Source: Oxynema aestuarii AP17 (lineage in GTDB: Bacteria > Cyanobacteriota > Cyanobacteriia > Cyanobacteriales > Laspinemataceae). From it: a stretch of 64,000 bases of DNA. Shown one piece after another: positions 9,957 through 19,009 of this stretch. Where the stretch lies: assembly GCF_012295525.1 (NCBI RefSeq), contig NZ_CP051167.1, forward strand, positions 5,493,299-5,557,298, given 5' to 3'. Under the pieces are notes generated by a model. It did not search any database, was not told the origin of the DNA, and saw nothing but the letters and a program-made list of their open reading frames with translations. Each line of letters opens with the position of its first letter. Within the stretch, counting starts at the first letter, position 1. Both the position numbers and the translations under genes were made by a program.

Positions 9957-10901
9957 CTACTCCCCGTGTTCGCGATACCAGTCGATCGTATTTTTCAATC
10001 CTTGGCGGAAATCGACCTCGGCGACGAAGCCAAACTCGGCTTCGGCCCGTTGGGTGTCCAAACAGCGACGGGGTTGACCGTTGGGTTTATCAGTTTCCCA
10101 GATAATTTCGCCGTCAAACTCCATCAGTTCGCAAATCAGTTCGACTAACTCGCGAATGGTAATTTCTTGATGGGTTCCCAAATTGACCGGATCGGGATTG
10201 TCGTAGCTTTGGGTTGCCATGACAATCCCGCGTGCGGCGTCGGTGGAGTAGAGAAATTCGCGGCTGGGGGTGCCGTCGCCCCAAACGGGGAGGGTGCGAT
10301 CGCCCCGTTGTTGGGCTTCGTGGACTTTGCGAATCAACGCCGGGATCACGTGGGAACTACTCGGATCGAAGTTATCCTCGGGACCGTAGAGGTTTACCGG
10401 AAGGAGGTAAATCCCGTTAAAGCCGTATTGCTGGCGGTAGGCTTGCAATTGGACTAAAAGGGCTTTTTTAGCAATGCCGTAGGGGGCGTTGGTTTCTTCC
10501 GGGTAGCCGTTCCAGAGGTCATCTTCTTTGAACGGAACCGGGGTGAACTTGGGATAGGCGCAGATGGTGCCGACGCAGACAAATTTCTGAACTCCGGCAC
10601 GATAGGCGGCATCGATCAGTTGGGCGCCCATCATCAGGTTGTCGTAGAACAGTTCGGCGGGTTTTTCGCGATTTAAGCCGATTCCGCCGACGTGGGCGGC
10701 CAGGTGGATGACGAGATCTTGAGCTTGAACGACGTGTTCGCAGGCAGTCATCGAACAGAGATTGTACTCGCGCGATCGCGGAATGGAGATCTTTTGTGGG
10801 TCGGCGCCTGCCTTTTCAAGGGCGGCGACGACCTGACGTCCTAGGAACCCCGCCCCACCTGTGACTAAAATTCGCTTGTCGTTTAAATCTAGGGTTGCCA
10901 T
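9957..10901 (-). CDS. fcl: GDP-L-fucose synthase
   Basis: A 314-residue NADP-dependent epimerase/reductase that turns GDP-4-keto-6-deoxymannose into GDP-L-fucose. It is an extended SDR: the Rossmann motif TGGAGFLGR is at residues 15-23, HLAAHVGGI is the active-site-adjacent segment, the catalytic Y-x3-K is in [10 protein letters not shown], and [13 protein letters not shown] with [14 protein letters not shown] follow, all typical of Fcl/WcaG. It is the last gene of the leftward glycosyltransferase, sugar transferase, gmd, fcl cluster and directly follows gmd, which makes its substrate. Confidence 0.95.
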   Translation of the reverse strand: MATLDLNDKRILVTGGAGFLGRQVVAALEKAGADPQKISIPRSREYNLCSMTACEHVVQAQDLVIHLAAHVGGIGLNREKPAELFYDNLMMGAQLIDAAYRAGVQKFVCVGTICAYPKFTPVPFKEDDLWNGYPEETNAPYGIAKKALLVQLQAYRQQYGFNGIYLLPVNLYGPEDNFDPSSSHVIPALIRKVHEAQQRGDRTLPVWGDGTPSREFLYSTDAARGIVMATQSYDNPDPVNLGTHQEITIRELVELICELMEFDGEIIWETDKPNGQPRRCLDTQRAEAEFGFVAEVDFRQGLKNTIDWYREHGE

Positions 10902-11037
10902 CTTAGTTGCCCTGTCTGGATAATGCCTGCTATTGGAACGAGATCGCTGACGAGTGACGAGCGGCTCGGTCGAGGTGATAGATTGTGGCGATGCACCGCT
11001 TGAAGGGAAGCCCGACTCATCACCGATGAAGGGAAGT

Positions 11038-12108
11038 TTAATCGAACATCGATCCCATTTCTTGGCGGATAAAAGCGCGATCGACGATCGGTTTATCCGA
11101 GGGAGACTCGACGCCGAGAGCTTGTAGGTCTGCTTCTACCATTAAGCCGACCAACTGGGCGAAGGTCACCGACGGTTCCCATCCTAATTTCTGTTTGGCT
11201 TTCGCCGGATCGCCGATTAAGAGGTCTACTTCGGCGGGACGCAGGTAGCGTTCGTCAAATTCGACGAAATCGTGCCAGTCTAAGTTGACGTAATTAAAGG
11301 CGAGGTCGAGAAAGTCGCGAATCGAGTGGGTTTCGTTGGTGGCGATTACGTAATCTTCCGGTTCGTCTTGCTGTAGCATCAGCCACATGGCGCGAACGTA
11401 GTCTTTAGCGTAGCCCCAATCCCGTTTGGAGTCGAGATTGCCGAGATAGAGTTTTTTCTGCTGTCCGGCGAGGATACGGGCGATCGCGCGGGTAATTTTA
11501 CGGGTGACGAAGGTTTCGCCGCGTCGGGGGGATTCGTGGTTGAAGAGAATTCCGTTACAGGCAAATAAGCCGTAGGATTCGCGGTAGTTGACGGTCTGCC
11601 AGTGGGCGTACACTTTGGCGCAGGCGTAGGGACTGCGCGGGTAAAAGGGGGTAGTTTCTTTTTGCGGGATTTCTTGAACTTTCCCGAACATTTCCGAGGA
11701 ACCCGCTTGGTAGAAGCGGACTTCGATCCCGGTACGGTGTTGGTAATCGCGAATCGCTTCGAGGAGTCGCAAGGTTCCCATGCCGACGGCATCGACGGTA
11801 TATTCGGGAGAGTCGAAACTGACGCGGACGTGGGACTGGGCCCCTAGGTTGTAAATTTCGACGGGTTTGACTTCTTCGAGGATACGACGCAAGGTCGTCC
11901 CGTCGGTGAGGTCGCCGTAGTGGAGAAAGAGCTTGGCGTTTTCGTTGTGCGGATCGACGTAAATATGGTCGATGCGATCGGTGTTGAACGTGGAGGTCCG
12001 GCGGATGATGCCGTGGACTTCATAGCCTTTTTGCAGTAAGAGTTCGCTTAAGTAGGAACCGTCTTGTCCGGTGATTCCTGTAATTAAGGCGCGTTTGGGT
12101 TCGGTCAT
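11038..12108 (-). CDS. gmd: GDP-mannose 4,6-dehydratase
   Basis: A 356-residue SDR dehydratase that converts GDP-D-mannose to GDP-4-keto-6-deoxy-D-mannose. NADP-binding [11 protein letters not shown] lies at the N-terminus, with the diagnostic [15 protein letters not shown] segment, QAGSSEMFG, the catalytic Y-x3-K in [27 protein letters not shown] and [17 protein letters not shown], all standard for Gmd. Length is normal. It lies 136 bp upstream of fcl; together they supply GDP-fucose for the transferases encoded upstream. Confidence 0.97.
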   Translation of the reverse strand: MTEPKRALITGITGQDGSYLSELLLQKGYEVHGIIRRTSTFNTDRIDHIYVDPHNENAKLFLHYGDLTDGTTLRRILEEVKPVEIYNLGAQSHVRVSFDSPEYTVDAVGMGTLRLLEAIRDYQHRTGIEVRFYQAGSSEMFGKVQEIPQKETTPFYPRSPYACAKVYAHWQTVNYRESYGLFACNGILFNHESPRRGETFVTRKITRAIARILAGQQKKLYLGNLDSKRDWGYAKDYVRAMWLMLQQDEPEDYVIATNETHSIRDFLDLAFNYVNLDWHDFVEFDERYLRPAEVDLLIGDPAKAKQKLGWEPSVTFAQLVGLMVEADLQALGVESPSDKPIVDRAFIRQEMGSMFD

Positions 12109-12517
12109 CCCTCAAGTATTTCCTCCGCACGAAGGTTAAAAGATGTTGCTGTTTGTGGGGCGATCGCCCGCGATCGCGGCTTGCACGGGGCAAGGGCAAT
12201 GGCGGCGGCGATCGCCGCTTCCATAGTTCCCTAGTTCCTCTTTAGAACATCGGGGAACTCACAGTTTTTTCACTCTAACTCAAATCCTTTCAGCAAATAT
12301 GAAGGAATTTTAGAGTTTGGGGAAGGAATCGATCGAGGGATGGTCGAGGGAGAATTCAACGGCGAGATAAAACAGTTTCGACCCTCTCAGTCACGGCTGC
12401 CGAGTTCGAGCATATTCGTGCGAAATGGCCTGACGGGCGATCGCCCCTTCACCTCGGCAAGGGCGGCAAAGATTAACTGCACCGGAAAGGGAGTGCAGTT
12501 AATCTTGACTTTGGGTC
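12109..12517. other. Gap between sugar transferase and gmd
   Basis: About 409 bp inside the leftward polysaccharide cluster. No gene was seen; a rightward frame at 12340-12549 is not protein-like. The gap holds a strong hairpin (12469-12506) just after the sugar-transferase stop, so gmd-fcl may have their own promoter here. Confidence 0.5.
12469..12506 (-). terminator. Long perfect hairpin after sugar-transferase gene
   Basis: AAGATTAACTGCAC (12469-12482) and GTGCAGTTAATCTT (12493-12506) form a perfect 14-bp stem with a 10-nt loop, 11 bp past the stop of the leftward sugar-transferase gene. Read leftward, the stem itself ends in TCTT with no long U tract, so it may be a weak terminator or an mRNA 3' stabiliser. 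Confidence 0.6.
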
Positions 12518-13225
12518 TCAATAGGCTCCGTTATTTTTGGGAAAAATAACGACTCTAATGGTTTTTAAAACAATCCAAATATCCATCCAAAGATGATGAA
12601 AATTGACATAGTAAACGTCAATTTGGATGCGTTTCGGATAGGGAATGTCATTGCGACCGGAAACTTGCCACAGCCCGGTAATTCCCGGCTTGATGGTCAG
12701 CACCTTATCGATATAACGACCGTATTTCGGGAGTTCCTCTACCACCAACGGGCGAGGACCGACTACGCTCATATCACCTTTGAGAACATTCCAAAACTGA
12801 GGAAATTCATCGAGGCTAGTAATTCTCAAAAAATAACCGATCCAGGTAATTCTAGGATCTTTTTTGAGTTTAAAGTTATCCTCAAACTCCTCTCGAATGG
12901 CGGGAGAAGTTTCCATCAGATCTTGCAACATTTCGTCGGCATTTTGAACCATTGTCCTGAATTTCAGGCAATCAAAGGTCTTGTAATTTTTACCGACCCG
13001 TTTTTGAACGTAAAAAATTGGCCCTGGCGAACTTAAAAAAATGAGCAGAGCCAAAATCAGATAAACGGGAGAGCAGACAACTAAAACGCCGAGAGAAAAG
13101 ACGATATCGAACAGCCGCTTGGTGAACTCGACGTCCAGGCGTCCGAGTCTTCCCAAAGGCCGAAAGCCGCGTTTCGCAACTGCCCGAATCATTTTGCCGG
13201 AGATAAGTTGGCTATCGGCAGTCAT
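12518..13225 (-). CDS. Exopolysaccharide sugar-phosphate transferase (WcaJ/EpsL type)
   Basis: A 235-residue bacterial sugar transferase that likely starts a repeat unit by moving sugar-1-phosphate onto undecaprenyl phosphate. It has one membrane helix near residues 38-60 (FDIVFSLGVLVVCSPVYLIL), then the cytosolic catalytic domain: SPGPIFYVQKRVG, FKFRTM-like CLKFRTM, the LRITSLDEFPQFWNVLKGDMS core, VGPRP, and KPGITGLWQVSGRN. It lacks the extra N-terminal transmembrane domain of WcaJ/WbaP, so it is the short PglC-like monotopic form. It sits between a GT4 gene upstream and gmd-fcl downstream in a leftward cluster. Confidence 0.9.
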   Translation of the reverse strand: MTADSQLISGKMIRAVAKRGFRPLGRLGRLDVEFTKRLFDIVFSLGVLVVCSPVYLILALLIFLSSPGPIFYVQKRVGKNYKTFDCLKFRTMVQNADEMLQDLMETSPAIREEFEDNFKLKKDPRITWIGYFLRITSLDEFPQFWNVLKGDMSVVGPRPLVVEELPKYGRYIDKVLTIKPGITGLWQVSGRNDIPYPKRIQIDVYYVNFHHLWMDIWIVLKTIRVVIFPKNNGAY

Positions 13226-13329
13226 GTTACTCCTTCAATTCACACCACACACAGTCCTGATTGTAAAGCCTTCGGACGATTTCCACCGCCTCTGGCTCGG
13301 TTCGCTCGCCGACGGCAAGCGGCGATCGC

Positions 13330-14475
13330 TCAACGGTGATTTTCTTCCCAGAATTGCCGGATACACCAGTCCAAAAAGGTCTGGTAACGCTCCCGAAACA
13401 AAGTTGGGCTGAACTTGGCCGCTTGCGATCGCCCGTCGTACGGGTCGAGCGCCGTGCGATACTCCTCAAAGATCTCTACCGCCTCGACGATCGCTTCTTC
13501 GGTTTGTTCTGGAAATAATATCCCCGTGGCGCGATCGCGATGTTGGCGCAGGTCGCGCACGGTTTCCCTGGCTCCCCCCTTCCCGTAAGCAATCACCGGG
13601 GTTCCGCACGCTTGCGCTTCGACTAAGGCAATCCCAAAATCTTCGCAAGCGGCATAAACAAACCCTTTCGCCTCAGCCATGTACTGTTCGACGACGCGAT
13701 CGGGTTGTTCCCCCAAAATCTGCACGTTGGATCCGGCAAGCTCTCGCAAAGCATCGAGTTCCGGTCCGGTTCCGATCGCGACAAGCGGTTTCCCCAAGCG
13801 ATTGAACGCTTTAACAATCAGAGATACCTTCTTATAAGGCACCAACCGGGAAACCGTCAGATAAAAGTCCTGTTTGCGCGTTTCCAAGGCAAAACGATCG
13901 ATATTGACTGGAGGATAAATCACTTCCGCTTGGCGGCGGTAACAGCGCCAAATCCGCCGCGCTGTATGTCGGGAATTGGCGATAAAATAATCGACCCGAT
14001 TCGCCGAAATCACGTCCCACTGACGCAGGCGATGGAGCAAGTAGCGGGCGAAGATTCCCCGGATCCCCCGTCCGGCTTTACTCCCGTCGAGATAGTCGAA
14101 GGTCAAATCCCAGGCGTAGCGCATGGGAGTATGACAGTAGCAGACGTGCAGTTGGTGCGGTGCGGCGAGTACCCCTTTGGCTACGGCGTGGGACGAGGAG
14201 AGAATAATATCGTAGTCTCGCAAGTCCAGTTGTTCGATCGCCACGGGTAATAAGGGTAAATATTTCTGAACCCCCTGACGCGCTAACGGCAATTTTTGTA
14301 AAAATGTCGTGCCGATTTGCCGTTTGTAAAGATAGCTGTGGGGATTGCTCGATTCAAAATCAATTAAGGCATATAAATCCCCGTCAATCTGATTGAGGAG
14401 TTCTCGGACGACCAATTCCGAACCACCTGTGGCATGAGGGGTCAACCATTCGTGAACCAATGCATATTTTTTCAC
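13330..14475 (-). CDS. Glycosyltransferase family 4
   Basis: A 381-residue GT-B glycosyltransferase. The N-terminal domain opens with ALVHEWLTPHATGGSE, the acceptor-side glycine loop. The C-terminal donor domain has FYLTVSRLVPYKKV, LVAIGTGPEL and the EX7E-type motif in EDFGIALVEAQACGTPVIAYGKGG. The overall pattern resembles WbaZ/mannosyltransferase-like enzymes that use GDP-sugars, fitting the gmd-fcl genes downstream, but donor specificity is inferred. No signal or membrane segment. First gene of the leftward cluster, 104 bp before the sugar-phosphate transferase. Confidence 0.88.
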   Translation of the reverse strand: MKKYALVHEWLTPHATGGSELVVRELLNQIDGDLYALIDFESSNPHSYLYKRQIGTTFLQKLPLARQGVQKYLPLLPVAIEQLDLRDYDIILSSSHAVAKGVLAAPHQLHVCYCHTPMRYAWDLTFDYLDGSKAGRGIRGIFARYLLHRLRQWDVISANRVDYFIANSRHTARRIWRCYRRQAEVIYPPVNIDRFALETRKQDFYLTVSRLVPYKKVSLIVKAFNRLGKPLVAIGTGPELDALRELAGSNVQILGEQPDRVVEQYMAEAKGFVYAACEDFGIALVEAQACGTPVIAYGKGGARETVRDLRQHRDRATGILFPEQTEEAIVEAVEIFEEYRTALDPYDGRSQAAKFSPTLFRERYQTFLDWCIRQFWEENHR

Positions 14476-14915
14476 AGTCTGTTCAGGTTGCTGGCGGTCT
14501 GTTAGGCGAAGTTTTCACGAAAACCTGGCTCGGTCGATGACTGACGAGCGGTGTTTGCAAATTCGACATTCACGAGATTGTATCAGAATTGACTCGGTTC
14601 AATCGAGGGTTTGCGTTAGAAGCGCACGATCGCCCCTCTCCCTCTGACGGTCGATACGGGGGAAATTTTATACAGTTTGCCTTGACTGGGAACTCTCGCG
14701 GTCTCGCTTCGGAACAACGGTCATTCGATGAGATGTTTGCCGAATCTTCTGCGCCGCGATCGCTCCCGGGTCTTTCAACGCAGAATAAGCCCGGATGAGC
14801 AATTCACCCGAGCTTATGAGGTGGTCGATTTGAATTCTTCAGGGAAGGCCGATCGCGCGAGTTACTCGAAAATTAACGGAACTGGCGATCGCGACCTCTC
14901 AATTGAATATCGTCT
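14476..14915. other. Gap between GT4 and rbp genes
   Basis: About 440 bp with no gene. It should carry the promoter of the leftward polysaccharide cluster and the 3' end of the RNA-binding-protein transcript, whose probable hairpin is at 14785-14817. Confidence 0.5.
14785..14817 (-). terminator. 3' hairpin downstream of the RRM protein gene
   Basis: Arms 14785-14798 and 14804-14817 form a 14-bp stem with a 5-nt loop. Two C/A mismatches on the plus strand become G/U wobble pairs on the minus strand, so the structure is complete only in leftward RNA, matching the rbp gene that ends at 14916. The U tract is weak. Confidence 0.55.
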
Positions 14916-15161
14916 TTATTGTCGAGGTCTGGCTTTGTTAACTCGCATTTGACGCCCCATCCATTGAGCGCCGTCGAGATCTTCAATCGCAGAAACTTCC
15001 TCGGTCTCAGCTTCCATTTCTACAAAGCCGAAGCCCCGGGGGCGACCTGTTTCTCGGTCTGTGGGCAAGTAGACACGTTTGACCGTGCCGTATTCAGAAA
15101 AAACGTGAACCAAATCGTCACGAGTGACCTCGTAAGATAGGTTACCTACATAAATGGACAT
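14916..15161 (-). CDS. RRM RNA-binding protein (Rbp family)
   Basis: An 81-residue single RNA-recognition-motif protein. RNP2 is IYVGNL at residues 3-8 and RNP1 is RGFGFVEM near residue 43, with the basic tail RQMRVNKARPRQ. Cyanobacterial Rbp proteins of this size bind RNA; some are cold-induced and some take part in localising photosynthesis mRNAs at thylakoids. The C-terminal glycine-rich tail of RbpA-type proteins is missing, so this is the short Rbp3/RbpD-like form. I start at ATG 15161 (MSIYVGN), preceded by GGGAG; a TTG one codon earlier is unlikely. Monocistronic, leftward. Confidence 0.93.
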   Translation of the reverse strand: MSIYVGNLSYEVTRDDLVHVFSEYGTVKRVYLPTDRETGRPRGFGFVEMEAETEEVSAIEDLDGAQWMGRQMRVNKARPRQ

Positions 15162-15479
15162 CAAACATCTCCCGACTCGTCGGACTAACTAGGCATGGAG
15201 TCGGTGAGCTGCCTGTCATACGCAATAACAAACACAATTCGCCGAACTCAAACTCTATACCGACCGATAGTTTAGCATACTCGATTCACTTTGTCCAGAG
15301 CGCCGATCGCTCGGTTTTAAAGGATTTTTGTGAAATTCAATCAAGCTTCATTCTGGGAAAAATTGCTTCGATCCAAGCTTATATTAGCGTTGTGGGGCGT
15401 TCCATCTTTGTAAATCCAACACAAAATCAGCGAGGGAGATCCCCCCGGCAACCGAGGGATGAAAAGGGCGATCTTTAGA
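15162..15479. other. Divergent rbp-znuA intergenic region
   Basis: About 320 bp carrying the 5' leader of the leftward rbp gene and the upstream promoter region of znuA. No gene or convincing RNA element is seen; the znuA-proximal end holds the Zur-like palindrome at 15480. Confidence 0.5.
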
Positions 15480-15496
15480 ATGAGATTTATTCTCAT
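15480..15496. promoter_or_regulatory. Zur/Fur-like palindromic operator before znuA
   Basis: ATGAGA (15480-15485), a TTTAT spacer and TCTCAT (15491-15496) form a perfect 6-5-6 inverted repeat in an AT-rich stretch 61 bp upstream of the chosen znuA start. Zinc uptake operons are normally repressed by Zur bound to AT-rich palindromes of about this size. The exact match to a cyanobacterial Zur consensus is not verified. Confidence 0.45.
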
Positions 15497-15556
15497 AATG
15501 CGGTAAAATAAAAATTGTTCTCTTTTTTGGCATCTTGTGACTCGGAGGAAAACGCC

Positions 15557-16567
15557 GTGAACCGCCTGAACTGGGGAAAGTGGTTGTTAGCGCTGGGGGT
15601 TTTACCCGTGGCGATCGCCTGTAGCGAAGCTCCCCCGCCCCCCGAAACCGATCTCACGCAAAGTCAAGAAACGATCGCATCCTCCGGCGATCGGGTTCAA
15701 ATCGTGGCGACCTTTTTACCCATGTACTGGTTTACCAAAGCGATCGCCGGAGACGTCGCCGATGTCGAGTTATTAATCCCTCCCGGTTCGGACGTTCACG
15801 AATATCAAACCAAACCCGCCGACGTTCGGGCGATCGCCAACGCCGATCTGATCGTCAAAAATGGACTCGATCTCGAAAGTTTTCTCGACGAAACGATCGC
15901 CAATAGCGGTAACGCCAAGCTCAAACAGATCGAAGCCAGTCGAGGAATTGAGGCGATCGATCGCCTTTCTCCCGTCGTCGAACCTCTCGAAGAACATGGC
16001 GAAGACCACGCTCACGAAGAAGACAAAAACGGTCACGACCACAGTCACGAAGCGGGAAATCCTCACGTGTGGATGGATCCGGTTTTAGCGCAACAACAAA
16101 CGATCGCCATTCGCGATGGCTTAATAGAGATCGACCCCAAAAATCGCAGCACTTACGAAGCCAATGCCGCCGCCTACATCGAGCAACTCAAACAGCTCGA
16201 TCGCGAATTCCAAGAAGAACTCAAACCCTATAGTAACTGTAGTTTCATTACCTTTCACGATGCCTATCCCTATCTCGCCCAACGCTATAACTTGCAACAA
16301 ATAGCCGTAGTTGAAATTCCCGAAACCAGTTTGTCTCCCGGGGACATTCAAACTACCATTGAAGCCGTAGAACAGTACCAAGCCAAAGCCCTATTTGGCG
16401 AACCGGGAGTAGATAATAAATTATTAGAAAGCCTCTCCCAAGATCTCAATTTAAAACTCTATTCGATCGATCCCTTAGTTTCCGGCGATCTCGACCCCCA
16501 GCATTACTTTAAAGCCATGCAGTCCAACCTAGAAACCTTAAAAACCGCCTGCAAACCGTTGTCATGA
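15557..16567 (+). CDS. znuA: Zinc ABC transporter substrate-binding lipoprotein ZnuA
   Basis: A 336-residue periplasmic metal-binding protein (cluster A-I). The N-terminus has a lipoprotein-like signal ending VAIAC. The His-rich loop EDHAHEEDKNGHDHSHE is the zinc-specific feature of ZnuA, as opposed to manganese-binding relatives. Other family signatures: FLPMYWFTKAIAGD, PPGSDVHEYQ with the first metal His, NPHVWMDP, TFHDAYPYL and FGEPGVDNKL. I start at GTG 15557 because GGAGG (15544-15548) lies 8 nt upstream and the signal begins there; the frame opens at 15515 but lacks a site. Its stop overlaps the znuC start (ATGA), so the two are translationally coupled. Confidence 0.95.
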   Translation: MNRLNWGKWLLALGVLPVAIACSEAPPPPETDLTQSQETIASSGDRVQIVATFLPMYWFTKAIAGDVADVELLIPPGSDVHEYQTKPADVRAIANADLIVKNGLDLESFLDETIANSGNAKLKQIEASRGIEAIDRLSPVVEPLEEHGEDHAHEEDKNGHDHSHEAGNPHVWMDPVLAQQQTIAIRDGLIEIDPKNRSTYEANAAAYIEQLKQLDREFQEELKPYSNCSFITFHDAYPYLAQRYNLQQIAVVEIPETSLSPGDIQTTIEAVEQYQAKALFGEPGVDNKLLESLSQDLNLKLYSIDPLVSGDLDPQHYFKAMQSNLETLKTACKPLS

Positions 16568-17475
16568 CACCCAAGCCTATCGATCGCCTCGACGATCGCG
16601 CGAACCGTTCCGAAGAGCGATCGTCTCTTATCCAAAACCTATCGAATCCCGAAGTGTTAGGGAGGTTGAATGCGACGTCTCGTTCCTCATTTATGGCAGA
16701 AAACCTTACAGTTCAAGTTAAAGATTTAACAGTATATCGCGGCAATTACCTCGCTCTGCGCGACATTTCTTTTGAATTACCCGCCGGAACGAATACGGCA
16801 GTTGTCGGACCGAATGGAGCGGGAAAAAGCACCTTAGTCCAGAGCATTTTAGGGTTGATTCCTCGCGCTACAGGAACGGTGGAAATCATCGGGCGATCGC
16901 CGGAGAAATTAGGCGGATTGCGATCGCGAATCGGCTACGTCCCGCAAAACTTTAAATTCGATCGCACTTTCCCCATTTCCGTTGCTGAATTTGTCGGTTT
17001 GGGATGGAAAAAACGCGGTAAATCTCGTCAAAAACTCGCAATTTTAGACAAGCTGCCCTGGAAACAAGATCCGCAGAAAATCGCTGCCGTTGAAAATGCA
17101 TTGCAGCGCGTCGATGCCGATCGTTTGAAAGAACGGGCGATCGGTCAGCTCAGTGGCGGACAGTTAAAACGAATTTTACTCGCTTACTGTTTAGTCACGC
17201 CCAAAGACTTATTAGTTTTAGACGAAGCCTTAGCCGGAGTAGACTTACAAGGAGAAAGCGACTTTTATCGTTTATTAGAAGAACTCAAACGCGAACAAAA
17301 CTGGACGATTTTACAAATTTCCCACGATTTAGATATGGTCAACCGTCACTGCGATCGCGTCTTATGTCTCAATCAAACGATTGTCTGTAGCGGACACCCA
17401 GACATCGCCCTCCATCCCGATAATTTGCTGGCAACCTACGGCCCTGAATTTGCCCGCTATCGGCATCATCATTGA
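16564..17475 (+). CDS. znuC: Zinc ABC transporter ATP-binding protein ZnuC
   Basis: A 303-residue ABC ATPase (about 260 if Met44 at 16693 is the real start, closer to family length). Walker A is GPNGAGKST, the Q-loop is YVPQNFKFD, the ABC signature is LSGGQLKR, Walker B is DLLVLDEAL and the H-loop is ISHDLDM. It powers uptake of the zinc delivered by ZnuA. The ATG at 16564 overlaps the znuA stop, favouring coupling, but the first 43 residues are Ser/Arg/Asp-rich and look unlike the family. The permease gene is not adjacent: a reverse-oriented sensor gene lies between. Confidence 0.95.
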   Translation: MTPKPIDRLDDRANRSEERSSLIQNLSNPEVLGRLNATSRSSFMAENLTVQVKDLTVYRGNYLALRDISFELPAGTNTAVVGPNGAGKSTLVQSILGLIPRATGTVEIIGRSPEKLGGLRSRIGYVPQNFKFDRTFPISVAEFVGLGWKKRGKSRQKLAILDKLPWKQDPQKIAAVENALQRVDADRLKERAIGQLSGGQLKRILLAYCLVTPKDLLVLDEALAGVDLQGESDFYRLLEELKREQNWTILQISHDLDMVNRHCDRVLCLNQTIVCSGHPDIALHPDNLLATYGPEFARYRHHH

Positions 17476-17552
17476 GGGAAAAATTGCGTAAGACACCCAT
17501 CTAAAATCAAAAATATAACATCTAAAATCTAACATCTAACATCTCAACCCCC

Positions 17553-17960
17553 TCAATCTTTTTCATCAATATGTTCGGCGACCGCTTCATAAAGGTTTAA
17601 AACATGATTGTCTTTCAGCCGATAAAAAACCTTGCGTCCTTCCTTGCGATAACTGACTAAACGGATGGCGCGTAAATTGCGTAACTGATGGGAAACTGCC
17701 GATTCGCTCATTTGGACGATCGCCGCTAACTCGTGAACGCACAGTTCTTTGAGGGCTAAAGCGGCGATAATTCGCAAGCGGTTGGCATCTCCTAAAAAGC
17801 TGAAAAATTCGGCCATCCGTTGGGCTTTTTCAGAATCGAGTAAACTGGTTTGGAGGTGGTGGATGCAGTCGAGATCGAGAGGATGAGTGGGAGTGCAGTC
17901 GAGATCGTCGGCATCGTCGGTGAGGTTGCTGGCGCGATCGAGAGAAGAATTGGCAGGCAT
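17553..17960 (-). CDS. SmtB/ZiaR-type zinc-sensing repressor
   Basis: A 135-residue ArsR/SmtB winged-helix regulator. The recognition helix region is MSESAVSHQLRNLR, and the wing ends VSYRKEGRKVFYRL. The alpha5 zinc site is complete and spaced exactly as in SmtB: D117-x-H119-x10-H130-x2-E133. An alpha3N-type site is also possible, from Cys/His residues in the N-terminal arm (DCTPTHPLDLDCIHH) plus ELCVHEL. Such proteins leave DNA when zinc is bound and usually derepress exporters or metallothionein. Here the gene sits in reverse between znuC and znuB and is divergent from znuB across 143 bp. Confidence 0.93.
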   Translation of the reverse strand: MPANSSLDRASNLTDDADDLDCTPTHPLDLDCIHHLQTSLLDSEKAQRMAEFFSFLGDANRLRIIAALALKELCVHELAAIVQMSESAVSHQLRNLRAIRLVSYRKEGRKVFYRLKDNHVLNLYEAVAEHIDEKD

Positions 17961-18103
17961 TGCTAAGAAATGTGAGGATTTAGACGAGAACTCGGACGGT
18001 TTAACTTCAGAGATTTCAATAATTTCAATACAATTGGCGATAAATCGGCGCTAGAGTTCGGGCGATCGGGCTTTAGCGAAAAGCCAAGCCCTATATATTA
18101 ATT

Positions 18104-19009
18104 ATGATAATCAGTTTATTGGATCTGTTCAACATTAACGAATTCGTCGGCGTACCGATCTCAAGTTCGATCGGCGTTACCCATTTATTCGACTTGCTGC
18201 AACTGCCGTTCATGCAACGGGCGATCGCCGGAGGGGTATTAATGGGGATACTCGGGGGTTTTCTCGGCTGTTTTGTCACGTTGCGACAACTGTCATTTTT
18301 CAGTCACGCCGTGGGTCATTCTGCCTTGGTGGGGATTGTGTTAGGGGTTTTATTAGAAATTAATCCCAATTGGACGTTGTTACCGTTTACGATTTTATTT
18401 GGATTGGGCGCGCTATTTTTAATGGAAAAAACGGAACTTGCCAGCGATAGTGTGTTTAGTATTGCCGTGTCGGGGGCGTTAGCAGTCGGGGTAATTTTAA
18501 CCAGCTTTTTAAGCGGATATCAAGGTAATTTGATGGGAGTTTTGTTCGGCGATATTTTGGCGATCGATCGCGGCGATATTATTTTAATAATCATCTTATT
18601 GCTGGCGAGTATGGGATTTATTTTTGCAACTTGGAAGACGCAAATTTTACTGACGCTCAATCCAGAGTTAGCCAAGGTTCAAGGGGTAGCGGTAGATATC
18701 CATCGGTATTTATTTGTTGTTTTATTGGCGTTAACGGTTGCCGTTTCGATTAAAGCGATCGGGATTTTATTAGTGAATGCGTTTCTCGTAATTCCAGCCG
18801 CAACCGCTAAATTATTAACCCATCATTTTGCTCGATTTATGACCATTTCGATCGCCTTGGGCGTCCTCAGTAGTTTGCTGGGAATGCTCGGATCCGGCGT
18901 GTTTAATTTTGCTTCCGGTCCGAGCATTGTTGTGGTTCAATTTGTAGGGTTTTTAGGGGTGTTGAGTTGGCACCAGTGGCGCCAAGCTAAAGCGTTCCGT
19001 CAGCCGTAG
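18104..19009 (+). CDS. znuB: Zinc ABC transporter permease ZnuB
   Basis: A 301-residue integral membrane protein of the ABC-3 metal permease family, with about eight or nine hydrophobic helices. Typical family segments are MQRAIAGGVLMGILGGFLGCFVTLRQLSFFSHAVGHSALVGI near the N-terminus and IGILLVNAFLVIPAATAKLL late in the protein. Partner of ZnuA and ZnuC. It has no obvious ribosome binding site before ATG 18104. It is separated from znuC by about 630 bp holding the smtB-like gene, so it needs its own promoter in the divergent gap. Its last 23 bp overlap the aguB 3' end. Confidence 0.93.
   Translation: MIISLLDLFNINEFVGVPISSSIGVTHLFDLLQLPFMQRAIAGGVLMGILGGFLGCFVTLRQLSFFSHAVGHSALVGIVLGVLLEINPNWTLLPFTILFGLGALFLMEKTELASDSVFSIAVSGALAVGVILTSFLSGYQGNLMGVLFGDILAIDRGDIILIIILLLASMGFIFATWKTQILLTLNPELAKVQGVAVDIHRYLFVVLLALTVAVSIKAIGILLVNAFLVIPAATAKLLTHHFARFMTISIALGVLSSLLGMLGSGVFNFASGPSIVVVQFVGFLGVLSWHQWRQAKAFRQP

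Noticed and set aside
17488..17545. Repeated AACATCT/AAAATCT units between znuC and smtB
   Set aside because: Simple AT-rich sequence without exact periodicity; not called as a distinct element.
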